Notes: a model not told the origin generated them from the sequence alone. 64,000 nt of DNA from Tetrahymena thermophila SB210 (GCF_000189635.1 NW_002476226.1:248001-312000); one strand, 5' to 3'; shown: positions 24,711 to 37,144, counted from the first letter of the stretch. Program-made: numbers and translations.

Positions 24711-25087
24711 TCATACGTGAGAATAGCTAGGATCCTTCCAAGGATTCATTTTTTTATCACAATCATCTATACAGTTGCAACATCTTTCTTTGCAAGGATA
24801 CCAAATAAATGCTAAGCAATCACGCACAGCTCTGCAAACAAAAACTATTACTTTATATGTAGCCTTTTATTATTTTAATTTAGTTTTATGGTAAAAAAGT
24901 ATTGTATGTTCTACTTTAATATCAATAAATATAAATTAAAAATAAAATTTCTAATTACTGCACAACAAGCAGCTATATATTCACAAAAAACAGCACAGCA
25001 TCCTTTTTGCTCCTCTTCATCTACTTCTCCTTCTGCTCCTTCTTCTCCTTCCTTTTTATTTACGGGTTTTTTTTATTTGTCAGCCAT
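24711..25087 (-). CDS. Small Cys-rich membrane protein
   Basis: Two exons (25087-24959 and 24863-24711) joined across a 95-nt intron give 93 residues; phase 0. The N-terminus is charged and acidic (Lys, then Glu/Gly-rich). It is followed by a cysteine-rich hydrophobic segment (GCCAVFCEYIAACCA then VIVFVCRAV) and a second cysteine cluster (CKERCCNCIDDCDKK). Clustered Cys beside a hydrophobic stretch suggests palmitoylation or metal binding at a membrane. I do not recognise the family. Acceptor choice matters: the nearer TTTGCAG acceptor would put a TGA in frame, whereas AATAAAAG keeps the frame open. Confidence 0.72.
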
Positions 25088-26369
25088 TTTTATTTTTGTT
25101 TTACGAGTAATCAAATGTCTTTTGTAAAATCGTGATAAAATCTAAATTATTAATAATTGGAATTTATATCGTTTTTAACTTAGTAATATTTATAATTTAA
25201 TCGTTTTCATTTAAAAAAATGATTCAACACATAAAAATCAATGATTTATACAAAGATTTGAAATTATTTTTCTAAAAACAATTTAATAAATAGAATTTTA
25301 AAATAATTTTAAATAAATATTTAAAAAATTTGATGCTAAAACTAAGTAGATATATTTTAGTTAACAAAATAGTATTTATAGATTATTTGAAATTAAATAA
25401 ATATCATTAAAATTGTAAATGAATGAATAAATGATCGTTGCTTATTGTATTAAACTGCTTATTTTTAGATACCGAACTTATTTTTATAAATTATTATATA
25501 TAAAGTATAGATTCGTTGCCTGTATCAACCTATTAAAAACAACATTTTTATTTGATAATAACATAATATATAGTACCCTAGGATACTGCCTTTTTCAAGG
25601 CTACTATAATAGCTGAGTATATTAGTTTAATTTATTTCAAATTATTTTATATATCACATTATTTTAATTATCAACATTTAATTATTATCATCTTCTTTTT
25701 AATTCAGTACTTATAAAACATTTTCTTTATCATTACATTAAACAAGTCATTAATCATAAAAAAAAATAATCATAATTAATTTTACATCCATGTTAAAAAA
25801 AATTTGATGGAGATTAAAACTTTTTATTACTTACAGCTTTTATTTTTACAAATGAATAAATTATTTAAATTATGTTAAATATTTAATTTATTATCAACAT
25901 TTATTATTAAATCTTATTTCAGTTAATTATTCTTTTGTTATTTTATTAATATCAATCATTGTTATTTTAATTTTTTTATTATAAAATATGATATGCTATA
26001 TTAATAGATATATTACTATATTTTTAATTCAATTAAATGCATCTTTAAAATGATTTTTTTATCTTTATTTAATATTATTTTAGCCTTTTGATTTTCCAAC
26101 ATATTATATACATTTTATCATTTGATTTTTAAATAAATATATTCTAGCTTTTTTAAATTTTGAATCAATAATATCTTTTTATAATTGTTTTTTTCCATAT
26201 TCGATTTATTATTTTATTATTCAATTTATTTTATTTTCAGTTATTCTTAATATTTTAAATATTATTTATTATATTTGAATTTCTTATTAAGAAAATTTAG
26301 TAAATCTTACACTAAGAATAATATTTAACTGGTTATTAACAAAAAGATATAATTTAGAATTTAGGATTT
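25088..26369. other. Long spacer between divergent genes
   Basis: A/T-rich. A less AT-biased patch at 25430-25620 contains an imperfect palindrome (GTACCCTAGGATAC) and a small hairpin (CCTTTTTCAAGG); no gene could be assigned to it. Confidence 0.45.
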
Positions 26370-29300
26370 ATGTATACTATTGAGGAAAATGAAGAATTTG
26401 GAGATGAAAACTCTTAAAATTTGCATAATTCTGCTTAGAAAAGACAATATACTTTCACTTTTAACAATGAATCAAAAGATTTATCCAGCTACTAAGCGGG
26501 AAGCAGCTTGTTTAATATGAGTTAAGAATTGAAATATTCAACTCCTTCAATTTTAAATAATTAAGAGAAAGAAGAAAAACTTGAGAAAATAAGATAAATG
26601 GAAAGCAGAATGAAGTAACTGCAGTAAGAAAAAATGTAAATTGATTTATCAGTTAGCGAAACTGTTGAAAGAACTCAGCTTGTTTAAGAAAATAATGATT
26701 TAAAAAACTAATTGTATGCCATGGAGTTATAAATAAAGTAATATCAGCAACATTAATAATAAGATCTCACTGAAGTTTCTCTTTCTTTAGAGAAGTAAAA
26801 ATAAATTGAATTTGAAAATAAAGTGAATTAGCTCGTTAAAGAAAACGCTAACTTAATTGAGTAGTTTAACATGGCTAAGCAAGACTTAGAGCTATTAATC
26901 AAACAGTAATATTTTATAATCATAAAATTAATTACTTAATATTTAAATATGACACATTAATTTTAGAAAGGAAGTTGATAGAGCACATATTTAAGTATTG
27001 GAAGAAAAATTACTAGCTTTTGAGAGAATGAATGAGAAGTTGGAAGAAAAAAATATTTAGTTGCGTGATGAAATGATAAAAATTTAGTATCATTCTAACA
27101 CTGATGAGAATTATGTTTAAGATCTTAAAAATTAATATAAGAGAGTAAATGATTTGCTTGACTTGGAACTTAAAAATAAAAAGGTTTATGAAATGCAGCT
27201 AATACAAGCAAAGTAATCTTAATAAAGCTTAAAATAGCTTGAATTGGAATATACATCTTTATAGTAGAATTTAGAAAAATTAAAAAAACTCAATTAAGAA
27301 TTAACTATCGAAAATAATACTATAAAATAATAATATTACTCAGAAAATCAAAAAAATATTATTCTTGAAAAGAATTCTTTAAAAATTTATTAGTTGTAAA
27401 AGGAACTTGATATAAGCTAATAGAATACTTAAGATATTTAGATGCAGCTAGCTCAAGCTTAAAAATAAATTCAAGTAATTTTTAAAATTAATGTATTACT
27501 CTGTTCATTGATTTTAATTAAAATAGGAGAAAGAATTTTAGATTAGAGATCTAACATCAAATGTATAGGAACTTAAAAATTAATGTGAACTAAAAATGTT
27601 AGAAGAAAAATAGATGAAAGAGTAGATCATCAAAGAATCTGAAATTAAAGTTGATAGTCAATAAAAAGCATTTTAATTAGAACAATAAAAATCTGAAAAA
27701 GAGTAATAAATTAGAGAGTTGAAACGAGATATTGAGTAATTGAAAGAAGATCTCTAGGACTAAAAAGAAAAAGTTATTTAGGAATAATAAAAAAATAAGG
27801 ATTTGAAGAATAATGAGTATTCTCTTACAAAAGATATACAAACGTTAGAAGAATAGCTGTAAAATATTTAGAATGATCATGATAAACTATAAGAAAAGTA
27901 TGCAAGGGCTTAAAAGTAATCTTAAAAAGAAATTGAAGAGAGTTAAATGATTATAGATGAAATTAAATCTCAAACAGAAGGAGAAATTTTATAACTAACA
28001 AAGAAATGTTAAAAGTTAGAAAGCATTAATGAAGATTTAGAATAAAATTTAAAAATAGTCAGATCTGAACTTGAAGAGTTCAAAAAAAAACATGGTAGCA
28101 CAAAATTAAAATATGAAGATGAATTTGTGAAGGTTAATTAGTTACAAAGAAAATTAGATGAAAGGGAAGATACTATTAAGCAGCAAAAAGAGCAAATTGA
28201 GACTCATAAATTAAAAGAATAGAAGCTTACTGAGTAGTTAGGAAAAATTTAAGAATAAACAAAGATCATTTCATAAGAAAAAGAGAATTAGCTTAGAGAG
28301 ATGATAAAGGTAAGCGATATGAAAGTTAAGTTGGCTGAAAGACAAATGGAATAAAAAGAGAATGAAATGAAATTACTAAGAGAAGAAATGGTTTATCTTT
28401 CAGAACAGCTTGATTAAGGGTCAGAAGTTATGAAAGAATATGATAGGTAATGCATAGAGATAGAGATGCTGACTCAACAAAAAGATCAGCTTTAGTAGAC
28501 AATCATGATTTTAGAAAAATAAATTGATGAAAAGAATCTTGAGTTTATGTAATTATAATAAGCATATAGAGATATAGAAATAGATAGGGAAAAGCTTTAA
28601 GAGACCGTTATAAAGTAAGAAAGTATCATTTAAGAAGCAAAGTAAACTGAGAATCATATAAGAGAAGAAAAGCGAAAGGTTATAGAACAATTTAAGTAAG
28701 TTAGTTATGAAAAGAGAATAAGTGATGAAAAAGCTCTTGTTACTGAAGTTGTTGAAAAATAAAATGAAGAGCTACTACAAAAGCTAGATAGTACAAGAAA
28801 TGAAATGAAATAGCTTTTAGAATAGCTTAGGTAAGAAAAATTGTAAGTAGAAAAGCTTACAGAAGAGAATGAAAAGTAAAATTAGCGTATAAAAGAACTG
28901 GAAGAAAGCTAAAGTGTAATGAGAGCAATATAAAGTGAGAAAGAAAAAGAAGAGAGTCGTTTAGAAGTAGAAATGCTAAAAATGAAACATGAAAGTATGG
29001 TCTCTTTAAACAAGTAATATGAAGATGAAATTTTATAGTTAAGCAAAGATATTTAAGAATTAGAAAAATCTTTAAAAAACTCTTATAAACGCATAAATGC
29101 TCTTCAGTAGGAAATTGAGGAAAAAGAATAATAAATATCTGACTTAAGAAAGGAATTGGATTTGGTTGATAGGTAAGTTATCCTTAAAATAAACCATGAA
29201 AAATCTTAGTATCAAACACAAGTTACAGATCTCCAACTTGAAGTAGAACAAATGAGAAATTTGTAACAATAAATAGCCTTGCTAAAAAGTAATGATGCAA

Positions 29301-30070
29301 AATATATTGAAACTATAGCTTCTCTTCAAAAAGAAATTAATAAGCTCGAAATAGATAATTAGGATTTACAATTTAAAATTAAATAGTAAGATCTTTAGCT
29401 GTAAAAAACTGAAATAGCTTTTAATTAAAACATTCACTACTAAGCTTCCTAGCATGTTATCGATTTAGAAACTTAGATACACTAATAATAAGCAAGAAAC
29501 TAAATTCTCGAATAACAATTAAAAGCTATGACAGAAAAATATGAGTAAAAAGCAAAGCTTTTTGAGAGATATGGAGTAAATTTTGACCCACAGCACCCAA
29601 ATTATAACTAAACTGTTAAAAAAATACCATAGCCTACAAACATGTTAACTTCTCCTCCTTTTTCTCCAAGAAAAAATTAGGTTTCAACAGCTAGCATCAG
29701 CAATAATAATAATCCTTTATTTTTATCTCCACCATAAAAATTACAATCATAAAATCTTTTATTCAACTAATAGGCTATTCCCAACAGCAGCTAATAAACA
29801 TAAAATCTGATATATTCTCCCTCATCCTAAAATTAAGAATAATTCAACTTTTCTTCAAGATAAAATCAGCCTCTTTTCCCACAACCTAGCAGTCAATATA
29901 ATGGTACTAATTTCTAATAAAAATATTAATAACAAGTTCCTTCTTACAATCTTAATCCTATGTTTGAAAGAAATTAGAATCAGTTATATTAAAAAACAAT
30001 TCCAAACAATCAAGATCTAATAGATTAGTAAATATTATAAAGATGTAATGAATTAACTAAATTATATTGA
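26370..30070 (+). CDS. Long coiled-coil protein
   Basis: Start ATG 26370; introns at 26906-26966 and 27475-27526; TGA 30068-30070; 1195 residues. After a ~70-residue N-terminus, nearly 950 residues are unbroken heptad-type coiled coil rich in Glu, Lys, Gln and Leu. The last ~170 residues are Pro/Ser/Asn/Gln-rich and disordered (TSPPFSPRKN and similar), with repeated FSS, SPS and NPLF-like words. No motor, kinase or other catalytic domain is present. Such proteins serve as structural scaffolds of centrosome/basal body, cortex or Golgi; which one cannot be decided. Nearly half of the glutamines use TAA or TAG, so with the standard code the gene would be invisible. Confidence 0.85.
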
Positions 30071-30442
30071 ATAAACTCTTTTATTGATATTAAACTAAAT
30101 TATATTTATTCGTCTAAAGAATAATTAATGAATACATTATCCTCTTTAGTTTCATAATGCTCTTTTTTTTATTTAAGAAAATGTAATTAAAGAAATTTCA
30201 TTGCTTTTTATTATTTCAAAATTTCTATAAAAATGTAAAGCATAAAATAATTGTTTTGTTAAAATTACTGCTGGTTATTTATTGAAATAATTATTTTATG
30301 TTTATTTTAATATATTTTTATATCGTAAATTAAATTAATTGACATTTTTATTACATTTTTGTTTATTAATATAAAACTTTATTTGAAATCATCATATAAA
30401 TAAATACACAATTTTTATTTAAATTGATATTTTTAAAAATAA
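30071..30442. other. Spacer between convergent genes
   Basis: A/T-rich, two 3' UTRs, nothing else seen. Confidence 0.5.
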
Positions 30443-31162
30443 TCATTTCTTTTTTTTCTCATCTTTGCTTGGTCTTAAAGATCTAATAAGAAGAAGAGTT
30501 TCTTTATAGTAATCATATAATTCTAGCGCTTTAGGATGTAAGCTTTTATCCTGCTCTTTGACTCTGCCTCTTCCCTTTTAAGTTCTTTTAAATCCAAAAG
30601 AAACATATGACTAAGAAAAGTATGCATCTATATTTGGTACAATATAACTATCATATTGCTCTTTGTTGATTATAAGATCCCATACATGAGGAAGTATAGA
30701 ACCTACCCAAAAAACTAAGAAAAGCCAAGAGATATTAGTAATGTAAGAAATAGCAAAACCAAAAATCCAACCAGCTATTATTTTTAATTTTGTTTTTAAT
30801 TTCTAATTATTTTCATCATACAAATCATCCAAGTCTCTATCATTTGCCATTTTTATGTTATCGAAGCTATCCCATTAGTGAGCAAAAGCTAATTCTTATG
30901 CATAACCATTGCAAACTTTTAGGCATTCTTCTTCTAATTTTGCCTTTAAATCAGCTTTTTATTCTTCTGTCATTGTTTTGACATCAATATTCTCAACATC
31001 AACTCTATTAAACAAAAATTGATCACCAGGCCTTCTCTTCTTTTACTTAACTTCCTATTAATTTTGTTAGTTACTAACTTCCTCTTTGTTAGGCAACTCT
31101 TACTCCTTTTTATCAGAGGAGTTGTTAGAAATATCGTTTTCTTCCTTTTTTACTTCACTCAT
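30443..31162 (-). CDS. Two-segment membrane protein with lysine-rich ER-type tail
   Basis: Intronless, 239 residues. The N-terminal ~110 residues are acidic and helical. Residues about 130-165 contain two closely spaced hydrophobic segments (IIAGWIFGFAISYI and SWLFLVFWVGSILPHVW) able to form a membrane hairpin. The C-terminal ~70 residues are basic and end in DEKKKK, which fits the dilysine ER-retrieval signal (Lys at -3 and -4). Length and layout suggest an ER-resident hairpin or double-pass protein; no family is recognised. Confidence 0.78.
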
Positions 31163-32013
31163 ATCAAATATATCAAATAGCTTATCTTTTTTATTTCAAT
31201 TAATAATAAATAATTTTAAAAGAAGTGATATTTATCTGTTAAATTTATAAATAGAAGTTTTTTCTGTAATAATTTTGTTATTTATCTGTCTATTCTAGAA
31301 CATTTGATTGTTTAAAAAATCATTTAAAACTAAATCTCCACTTTTATTACATATTAAAGAAAAAGATAGATTTAAATATATTTTATTAGTTTAAAAAGAG
31401 CATGGCTTTAAAATTAGCATCAATCCTAAAGCTTAGATTGATGTTCTTAATATTGTCACGTGGAGTTTTTTATTGATTTTAAAATATGATTAACTTTTTG
31501 CTGTGTTTGCGTAAAACTTAAATTTACATTAAAATTAAAATTATTCCAAATTTAGAAAATTTAAAAAGAAATTAATAAATAAAAAATTTGATTTTGAGTG
31601 AAAGAGATAGAAATGAGGATCTATAGTTTTTGATCCTTCTGTAAAATTTAATCATAATTGTCATACATATTATAATATTTGTGTAGATATAAAAGTAGGC
31701 AACAATAAAAGATAAACTTTATAAATGCATGTATGCATATATGATTATGATATTCATTTTTCTTTATATATTTAGTTATAAATGTTGTATGTATTTGATT
31801 TTGTAGGTAGATATAGAAATAGAAACTAAAGATTAATAGTAATAATATTTATTTATTTATTTATTTTCGAATTATTGTTGATAAGATTTTCACTTTCTTT
31901 CTTTCTTGTAATTTTTTGATAAACAAATATTATTCTATAACCAAGTTTATGAGCTGAAATCAATAAATTTTTGTCAATTTATATCATTCAATCTCGATTA
32001 CTGAATGAATACT
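31163..32013. other. Spacer with small inverted repeats
   Basis: A/T-rich. A 7-bp stem (ATCAATC / GATTGAT) lies near 31418-31441 and a 5-bp stem (GGATC / GATCC) near 31618-31640. A TTTA tandem is at 31848-31863. None is enough to call an RNA gene. Confidence 0.4.
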
Positions 32014-33996
32014 TCAGTTTTTGTAGCTACTATATTTGTTGATCAATTCAGGTTCATCGATAATTATTTCGATGATTTCATTGAAATTGCTAAGGCAGTA
32101 TGCATCACAAATACCATAGTATAATTCAGGAGATTCTCCTAAAACTTCAGCAATTTAATGGGCTTTCTTCTTGATATTTTCAGAGAATCTCTTTTTCAAG
32201 ATTTTTTTAGGTTCCTCCTTAACTTCAAAGAGCTTGTCCATAGAATCAGCTTTTTCTTGAGACTTTTCTTCAACGTTAACATTTTCTTTAATAGGTTATT
32301 CATTGATAAGATTTTCAATTATAGTTTGAACAGTGTATTTAGAAGGCATGTTAAGGATAATGTTGATATAATCTTAGAATTTTCCACCCATAATTTCAGC
32401 AACTTATTCAGCTTTCTTCTACAAGATGGGAGGATAGGATTCAGAGACTGGCTTTTCTTCTACTTCCTTGGGCTTATAGAAGATAGGACATTCTTGCTTT
32501 TTAGGTACTTCGACTTATTGAATCTTATTTTCGAAAACAAGATCAATCAACTCTTCAATAGATTTATTGGGATTCTACTAGATAAGGGTGATGTAATGAG
32601 TGAAAGATTACTCGTTTCCATCGACAACTGAAGCAATCAATTTGGCATTTAGCTCGATTTAAGAGTCTTTATCATCCTTCTTAGATACTTCTTCAGGAAT
32701 GCTAAAAGTGACTTAAGGCTTAGGGGTTTCCTTAACTTCAACTTCTTAAACAACCTTAACTTCTTTGACTTCCTAAACTTAAACTTCAGAAGAGGGGGTA
32801 GAGTTTGAGGATTATCTCATAGATTCAGCATTTGCAAGAACAGCTTCAATAATTTCATCGACAGTAAATTCCTTTAATACTTCACATATGTCTTCATAAT
32901 CAGAAGGAGAGCCACCAACGACGGAAGCGACAATTTCAGAAACTCTTTATTAGGGCTTGAGGATACTCTTAGGAGCCTTTTCCTTCTTTTCTTTCTTTTC
33001 CTTTTTGTCCTTCTTTTCCTTTTTCTCTCCATCTTTTTCTTCTTTCTTTTCCTTCTTTTCTTTCTTTTCCTTCTTTTCTTTCTTATCCTTCTTTTCCTTC
33101 TTTTCAGTAGTTTTGGTGTTGCTATTGAATGTGCCAAATAGTTAATTGAAATCAACATCAATAACTCTATGACGTTATTCTTGAGGAAGTTAAGAAATCA
33201 ACTCTTAAGCATCGCTATCTGCTTCAACACAGACTAGCATTTGAGGAGCCATGTCTGGTTTTCTTATTTTCAAGAAAGCGTGGTGACTGTGAACACCATT
33301 AGCTTCGCATTTCTCGCAAATGTCATAATCTGGGCATTTAACACATTTGTATCTAACACCGATTATAGGATTAGCTTCACATCCATCACAAATAAAACCT
33401 TCATGCTTAACTTGAGAAGAGGAAGACTATTCAGTAGAAGCAGTAGAAGGAGCAGAGGGTTTTTGATTTATTTCCTTTAGAATTTAGCTTCTAATTTATT
33501 CAGTAATTGAAGGAATCTGCTTCTTAATTTCCTTCTAAACAATTTTTTTGATTTTTTCAATTTGTTTCTTTTTCTTTGCTTACTTGCAGTCAGGAATTTC
33601 TTCTTTATTAACTTCTGCAGGAATTTCTTCAACTTTTTAAGATTATTAAACCAATTAGAATTCATCAGAATCATCATTATGAACGATTTCAGTTTCGCTG
33701 TCACTTGCGGCATTATCTTCGTTTTAAATCTAAGTTAATTCATCGCTAGTTTCAACAGCCTCGAAGTTAATTATAGATCTGTTTTCAGATTTTACGGCCT
33801 CTCTCACAATTTGAAGGTCTTCATTGGTAAGGATAATAGACTTTTAGCCATTAGATTAATCACTGAAGATAAAAGTGATAGAAAGATCAGCATCAACTTT
33901 GGCTAATTATTTGAAAGCTTTTAAAAGGCTTTCCAAATCTTCAAGGTCGTTCTTAAAAAGAACAGAATTTTGCTTAAATGTTACTTTTACGAACAT
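32014..33996 (-). CDS. p62/NBR1-like protein: PB1-like, LIR-like, ZZ finger and four C-terminal repeats
   Basis: Intronless, 660 residues. Residues 1-85 resemble a PB1 domain (MFVKVTFKQNSVLF start, ubiquitin-like pattern). An acidic stretch leads into FQLV at 113-116 (DDSDEFQLV), which fits the ATG8-binding LIR consensus. A ZZ zinc finger follows (~residues 190-240: ICDGCEANP, YKCVKCPDYDICEKCE, HSHHAF). Next is a long Lys/Glu tract (KKEKKDKKEKK type). The C-terminal half holds four degenerate ~42-residue helical repeats, e.g. VASVVGGSPSDYEDICEVL and IAEVLGESPELYYGICDAY, each followed by an (I/V)xExx(I/V)-type helix. Known p62/NBR1 receptors link ubiquitinated cargo to ATG8; here the UBA position is taken by the repeats. 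Codons are unusually GC-richer (GTC, ATC, AAG), suggesting high expression. Confidence 0.8.
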
Positions 33997-34274
33997 TCTC
34001 AGTTTTTTAAAATGATATTTATTATCTAAGAATATTTTTTTCTATATTCAAACACTTTTACTTTTTTTGATTTTTCTTTTAATTTTTTTCTTATTTTATA
34101 AAAAATTATATTGATTTTTATAGTAATTACGTATCGATTGATCAGAGTTAGAGTTGGTGGCTAATCAAAACAAAAATTCATAATCTCTAAGCATTCTGAT
34201 CTCTCCCCATGCAAATTCAATCAAATTATCAAATAATACAAAAAAAATAAAGAAACATTATCTCTTATCATGTT

Positions 34275-34517
34275 TCAAAATAAACAACCAAGCTATAAAA
34301 GAAAGTGTCTAAGGTCTGCTCTTTTTCTATTCAGCAGAAAAATAAAAGCATTTTCATTTTTCTTCCCCAGAATTTTAAATTTATTATTATTTGAAAGAGA
34401 TGCTATGAAATTCATATAGATAAATAATTAGATTCTACCAAGAAGACTCTATAATTCATTCATTATTTTTCTGCTAAAATAGGTTTTATTGTCATCATCT
34501 AAATATAAATAGGTCAT
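34275..34517 (-). CDS. Small hypothetical protein
   Basis: ATG 34517 to TGA 34277-34275, 80 codons open on the minus strand. The product begins MTYLYLDDDNKTYFSRKIM and ends in a Leu/Arg-rich helical segment (LRHFLLQLGCLF). A 36-nt GTAGAA...CATAG segment inside is a multiple of three and may be an intron; splicing it out gives 68 residues. Composition is much less A/T-biased than the flanks. It lies 280 nt upstream of the p62/NBR1-like gene on the same strand. The plus strand is also open here, so the strand call rests on the tidy ATG and TGA. Confidence 0.4.
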
Positions 34518-35225
34518 CTTTTTATAGTTTCTATTACAATATTCGATTTATAAATATCAAAATAATGTGTCAGTTCTGCTCCTTTGATATAAAAACTTTG
34601 AAAACAATTTTATCCATTTTTGCAAAAATTAAATTTTTTTAAGATGAGTTAAAGTTTCCATTCGATTATAAAATAATTTTCAGTTGTTTAAAATGTAAAA
34701 AATAAATAAAATTTTTACAAAAATAACTTTTTTTTGATGATTTATATTAAAATTATTATCAATCTAAAAATATTAATCCATATTTGATAATATTGAAGTA
34801 AGTTATCTCTCTAAAGATTAAGTAATAAATTTTCTACTCCATAATTAATGATAATTTATTTTACGCTTAATTTATTCATACAAACATAAATTATATACTT
34901 AAATTTTATGATTGACTCATAAATAAATGTATTAGTTAATTTAACTTTAATAAAATAAAAATATTGTTGTGATGATACAATCAATATTCTAATTGAAATT
35001 TTAATTATTTTAAAACTGTTTTTTTTTTTTTTACAAGTATTTTATTTCTTTAGGTAATAAGTGTTTTTATCGAAGATGACTATCAAAATTTAAGCTCAGA
35101 CTTTTACTTTTAATAAGAATTTTGTCTTAATTAAGTAAAAAAAGAAGAGCAGATACTGTTCTAAAAAGAATATAGATAATCTTATTATGTATAATTTATT
35201 TCAAATTAAATACTCTTCTAATAAT
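34518..35225. other. Intergenic spacer
   Basis: A/T-rich; contains the 3' UTR of the LRR gene. A short open plus-strand stretch at 35080-35210 has no clear gene structure. Confidence 0.4.
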
Positions 35226-37144
35226 TCAAACACAACTTCTTTTCTAAAAATTTAAGTGAGGCTTGAATTAATTTCGTTTTCTTAATGTAACTCTTTCATA
35301 GATTCTGGTTTTAGGGATATATAATTGCTAGAAAGAGCTTACTTTTTTATTTTTTGATGTTTCATCAGTTGAATTAATTTCATAATATTTTTTCTGTGTT
35401 ATAATTTCTTTCTTACAGGATAATATTATTTTATATTTTTATTATATGAAGAGTGGGTAACTTCTTCAAATTCAATTAAGTAAGGACAATCTATCAGAAC
35501 AGGGCCTTGTATTTTTGAAAATATCTTACTAATTCCATGGTTTTACATATACTCATCTGATATCTAAACCTGTACTTCTTACCAGCTTTTTTATTGTAAT
35601 AATTAATAATTAATATTTTAATAAAGCCTAAATATATTTTAATTTTACCCTAAGATGTTTAATGAGAGCCTAAGTAAGTTAGGTAAAGTCGTTAAGTTTT
35701 GAAAAAATATATTAATCGATGAGTACAAACAATACTAAAATCTATTTATTAAAAATACAGATGCTTAATAAATTGCATTCTTTTTAATTTCAAATGATAT
35801 TTTCAAATGCTAAAAAAAGTGAAAATAATTTTTTACCCTTTAAAAATAAATTTAATGCTAGTTAAATTCTGAAAAGCTTAATATTTATGGTAGTTAAAAA
35901 TCTCAAAAAACATTATTGCACTATCTGTTTGAATACTTTAGTTATTATAGCCCCACATGAAAAAGTTAACTGCCAAAGTTTTTAAGTTGCTTAGCTGAAT
36001 GAGACCTTCTCCTAAAGATTTAAAAGAATCTATGGTGATTCTATTGTTAGAGTAACCCCAGCTTCTTAAATTTAAATTAAGGTGCAGCAACTAATTTTAT
36101 GAAGATAGAAATTAGCTAATTATAGTAACATGGCTGTCTTCAAGTATGTTTAGGGTGTCATGTCTAGTGCAACCCCATCTTCCCAAATCCAAATGGAGTG
36201 TTGTTAATTTAATTTTTTTTATACCTTCACATATGTTAATCACACTTTTTCCCGAAACATCAGCATTGTGTAATCCCCATCTTTTTTATTTAAATTATTT
36301 GATTAGTATATTATTAATAAATATATCTATCATATAATTAATAAATACTTATAATTTTATTTAATTATTAAAATCAAGTATATATTCTTTTTCATTTAAT
36401 TTTCAATTACTTACTGAAATAATGATAACCGTAGGGAGGTTAGATTAGGCAAAAAGTTGAATATTTAGCAAATTTTTTCTACCTTTTTGTCATTAATTCC
36501 ATCCATAGCTAGAGACCAACTTGACAAATCTACTTCTAAATACTTTAATTTATGACCCATATAGTGGATTGATTATAGAATAGAATCAACATATTGGTCT
36601 GAGTTATAGTCCATCCTTTTATAGTCAGGCAGTTTTTCATTATAATCGCTTATTTTATATAAATTTCATTAAAAAAGAAGGAGATTAATATATTTTCTAA
36701 AAAATCTTCATTTTTAAACTTATTTATTTTTTAACTTTGAGTTGTTTAAATTAAATAATTACAATGCTAAACTAAGTTCTAATTCTTCAGGCTAACATGA
36801 AATCTTAGTGATTGTATCCATGAGGATATTTAATTAATCTCCTGAAGGATCTTTAATTCTAATTTTAAGTTATTTTAGCTCATCTAAATTGCTTGCAAGA
36901 AGTCCACGGCTAATTTTTTCGCTGATATAACAATGGAAATTTATTAGTAGATTATTTTTATTGTTAATTAGGATAATATTCATCCTTATTTGAATAATTT
37001 AAGAGAAATCACATACTTAAATGTATTTAATTCTATTTCTCTCTGTTCGCAGTAGCTAGGGTCACCTTTATATTTAATTTTATCTATTTAAACATTGATA
37101 GTATTCCATGGAATCTGCTTGTTTTACAATAATCCTAGAAACAT
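35226..37144 (-). CDS. LRR protein with repeated Trp-Gly motif
   Basis: Seven exons. Introns 36922-37016, 36649-36762, 36281-36414, 35742-35836 and 35586-35648 are all phase 2. A sixth, only 23 nt (35394-35416, GTAAGA...ACACAG), is needed to keep the frame; 464 residues result. Residues ~50-320 are LRR-like: LKYLEVDLSSWSL, LPNLTSLRLSLF(Q)WG, TLHLDLGRWG, LLHLNLNLRSWGYSNN, LKTLAVNFFMWGYNN, LPNLLRLSLNILG. A Trp-Gly pair ends most repeats. The C-terminal ~110 residues form a separate part (KIFSKIQGPVLIDCPYL, then a basic tail). No signal peptide or membrane segment. LRR arrays bind proteins; the partner is unknown. Confidence 0.75.

Noticed and set aside
25431-25616. 61-codon plus-strand frame
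   Set aside because: Low-complexity A/T translation with no homology-like motif and no neighbouring exon; kept only as a less AT-biased patch.
31418-31441. Hairpin as a small RNA gene
   Set aside because: A single 7-bp stem in A/T-rich DNA is expected by chance; no Sm site, box motif or clear promoter.
32158-32631. 157-codon plus-strand frame opposite the p62/NBR1-like gene
   Set aside because: Phe/Leu/Arg-rich mirror image of the real minus-strand frame, which is open for 660 codons.
32874-33161. Antisense frames across the Lys/Glu tract
   Set aside because: They are shadows (Ser/Phe or Arg/Lys repeats) of the KKEKK tract of the p62/NBR1-like gene on the minus strand.
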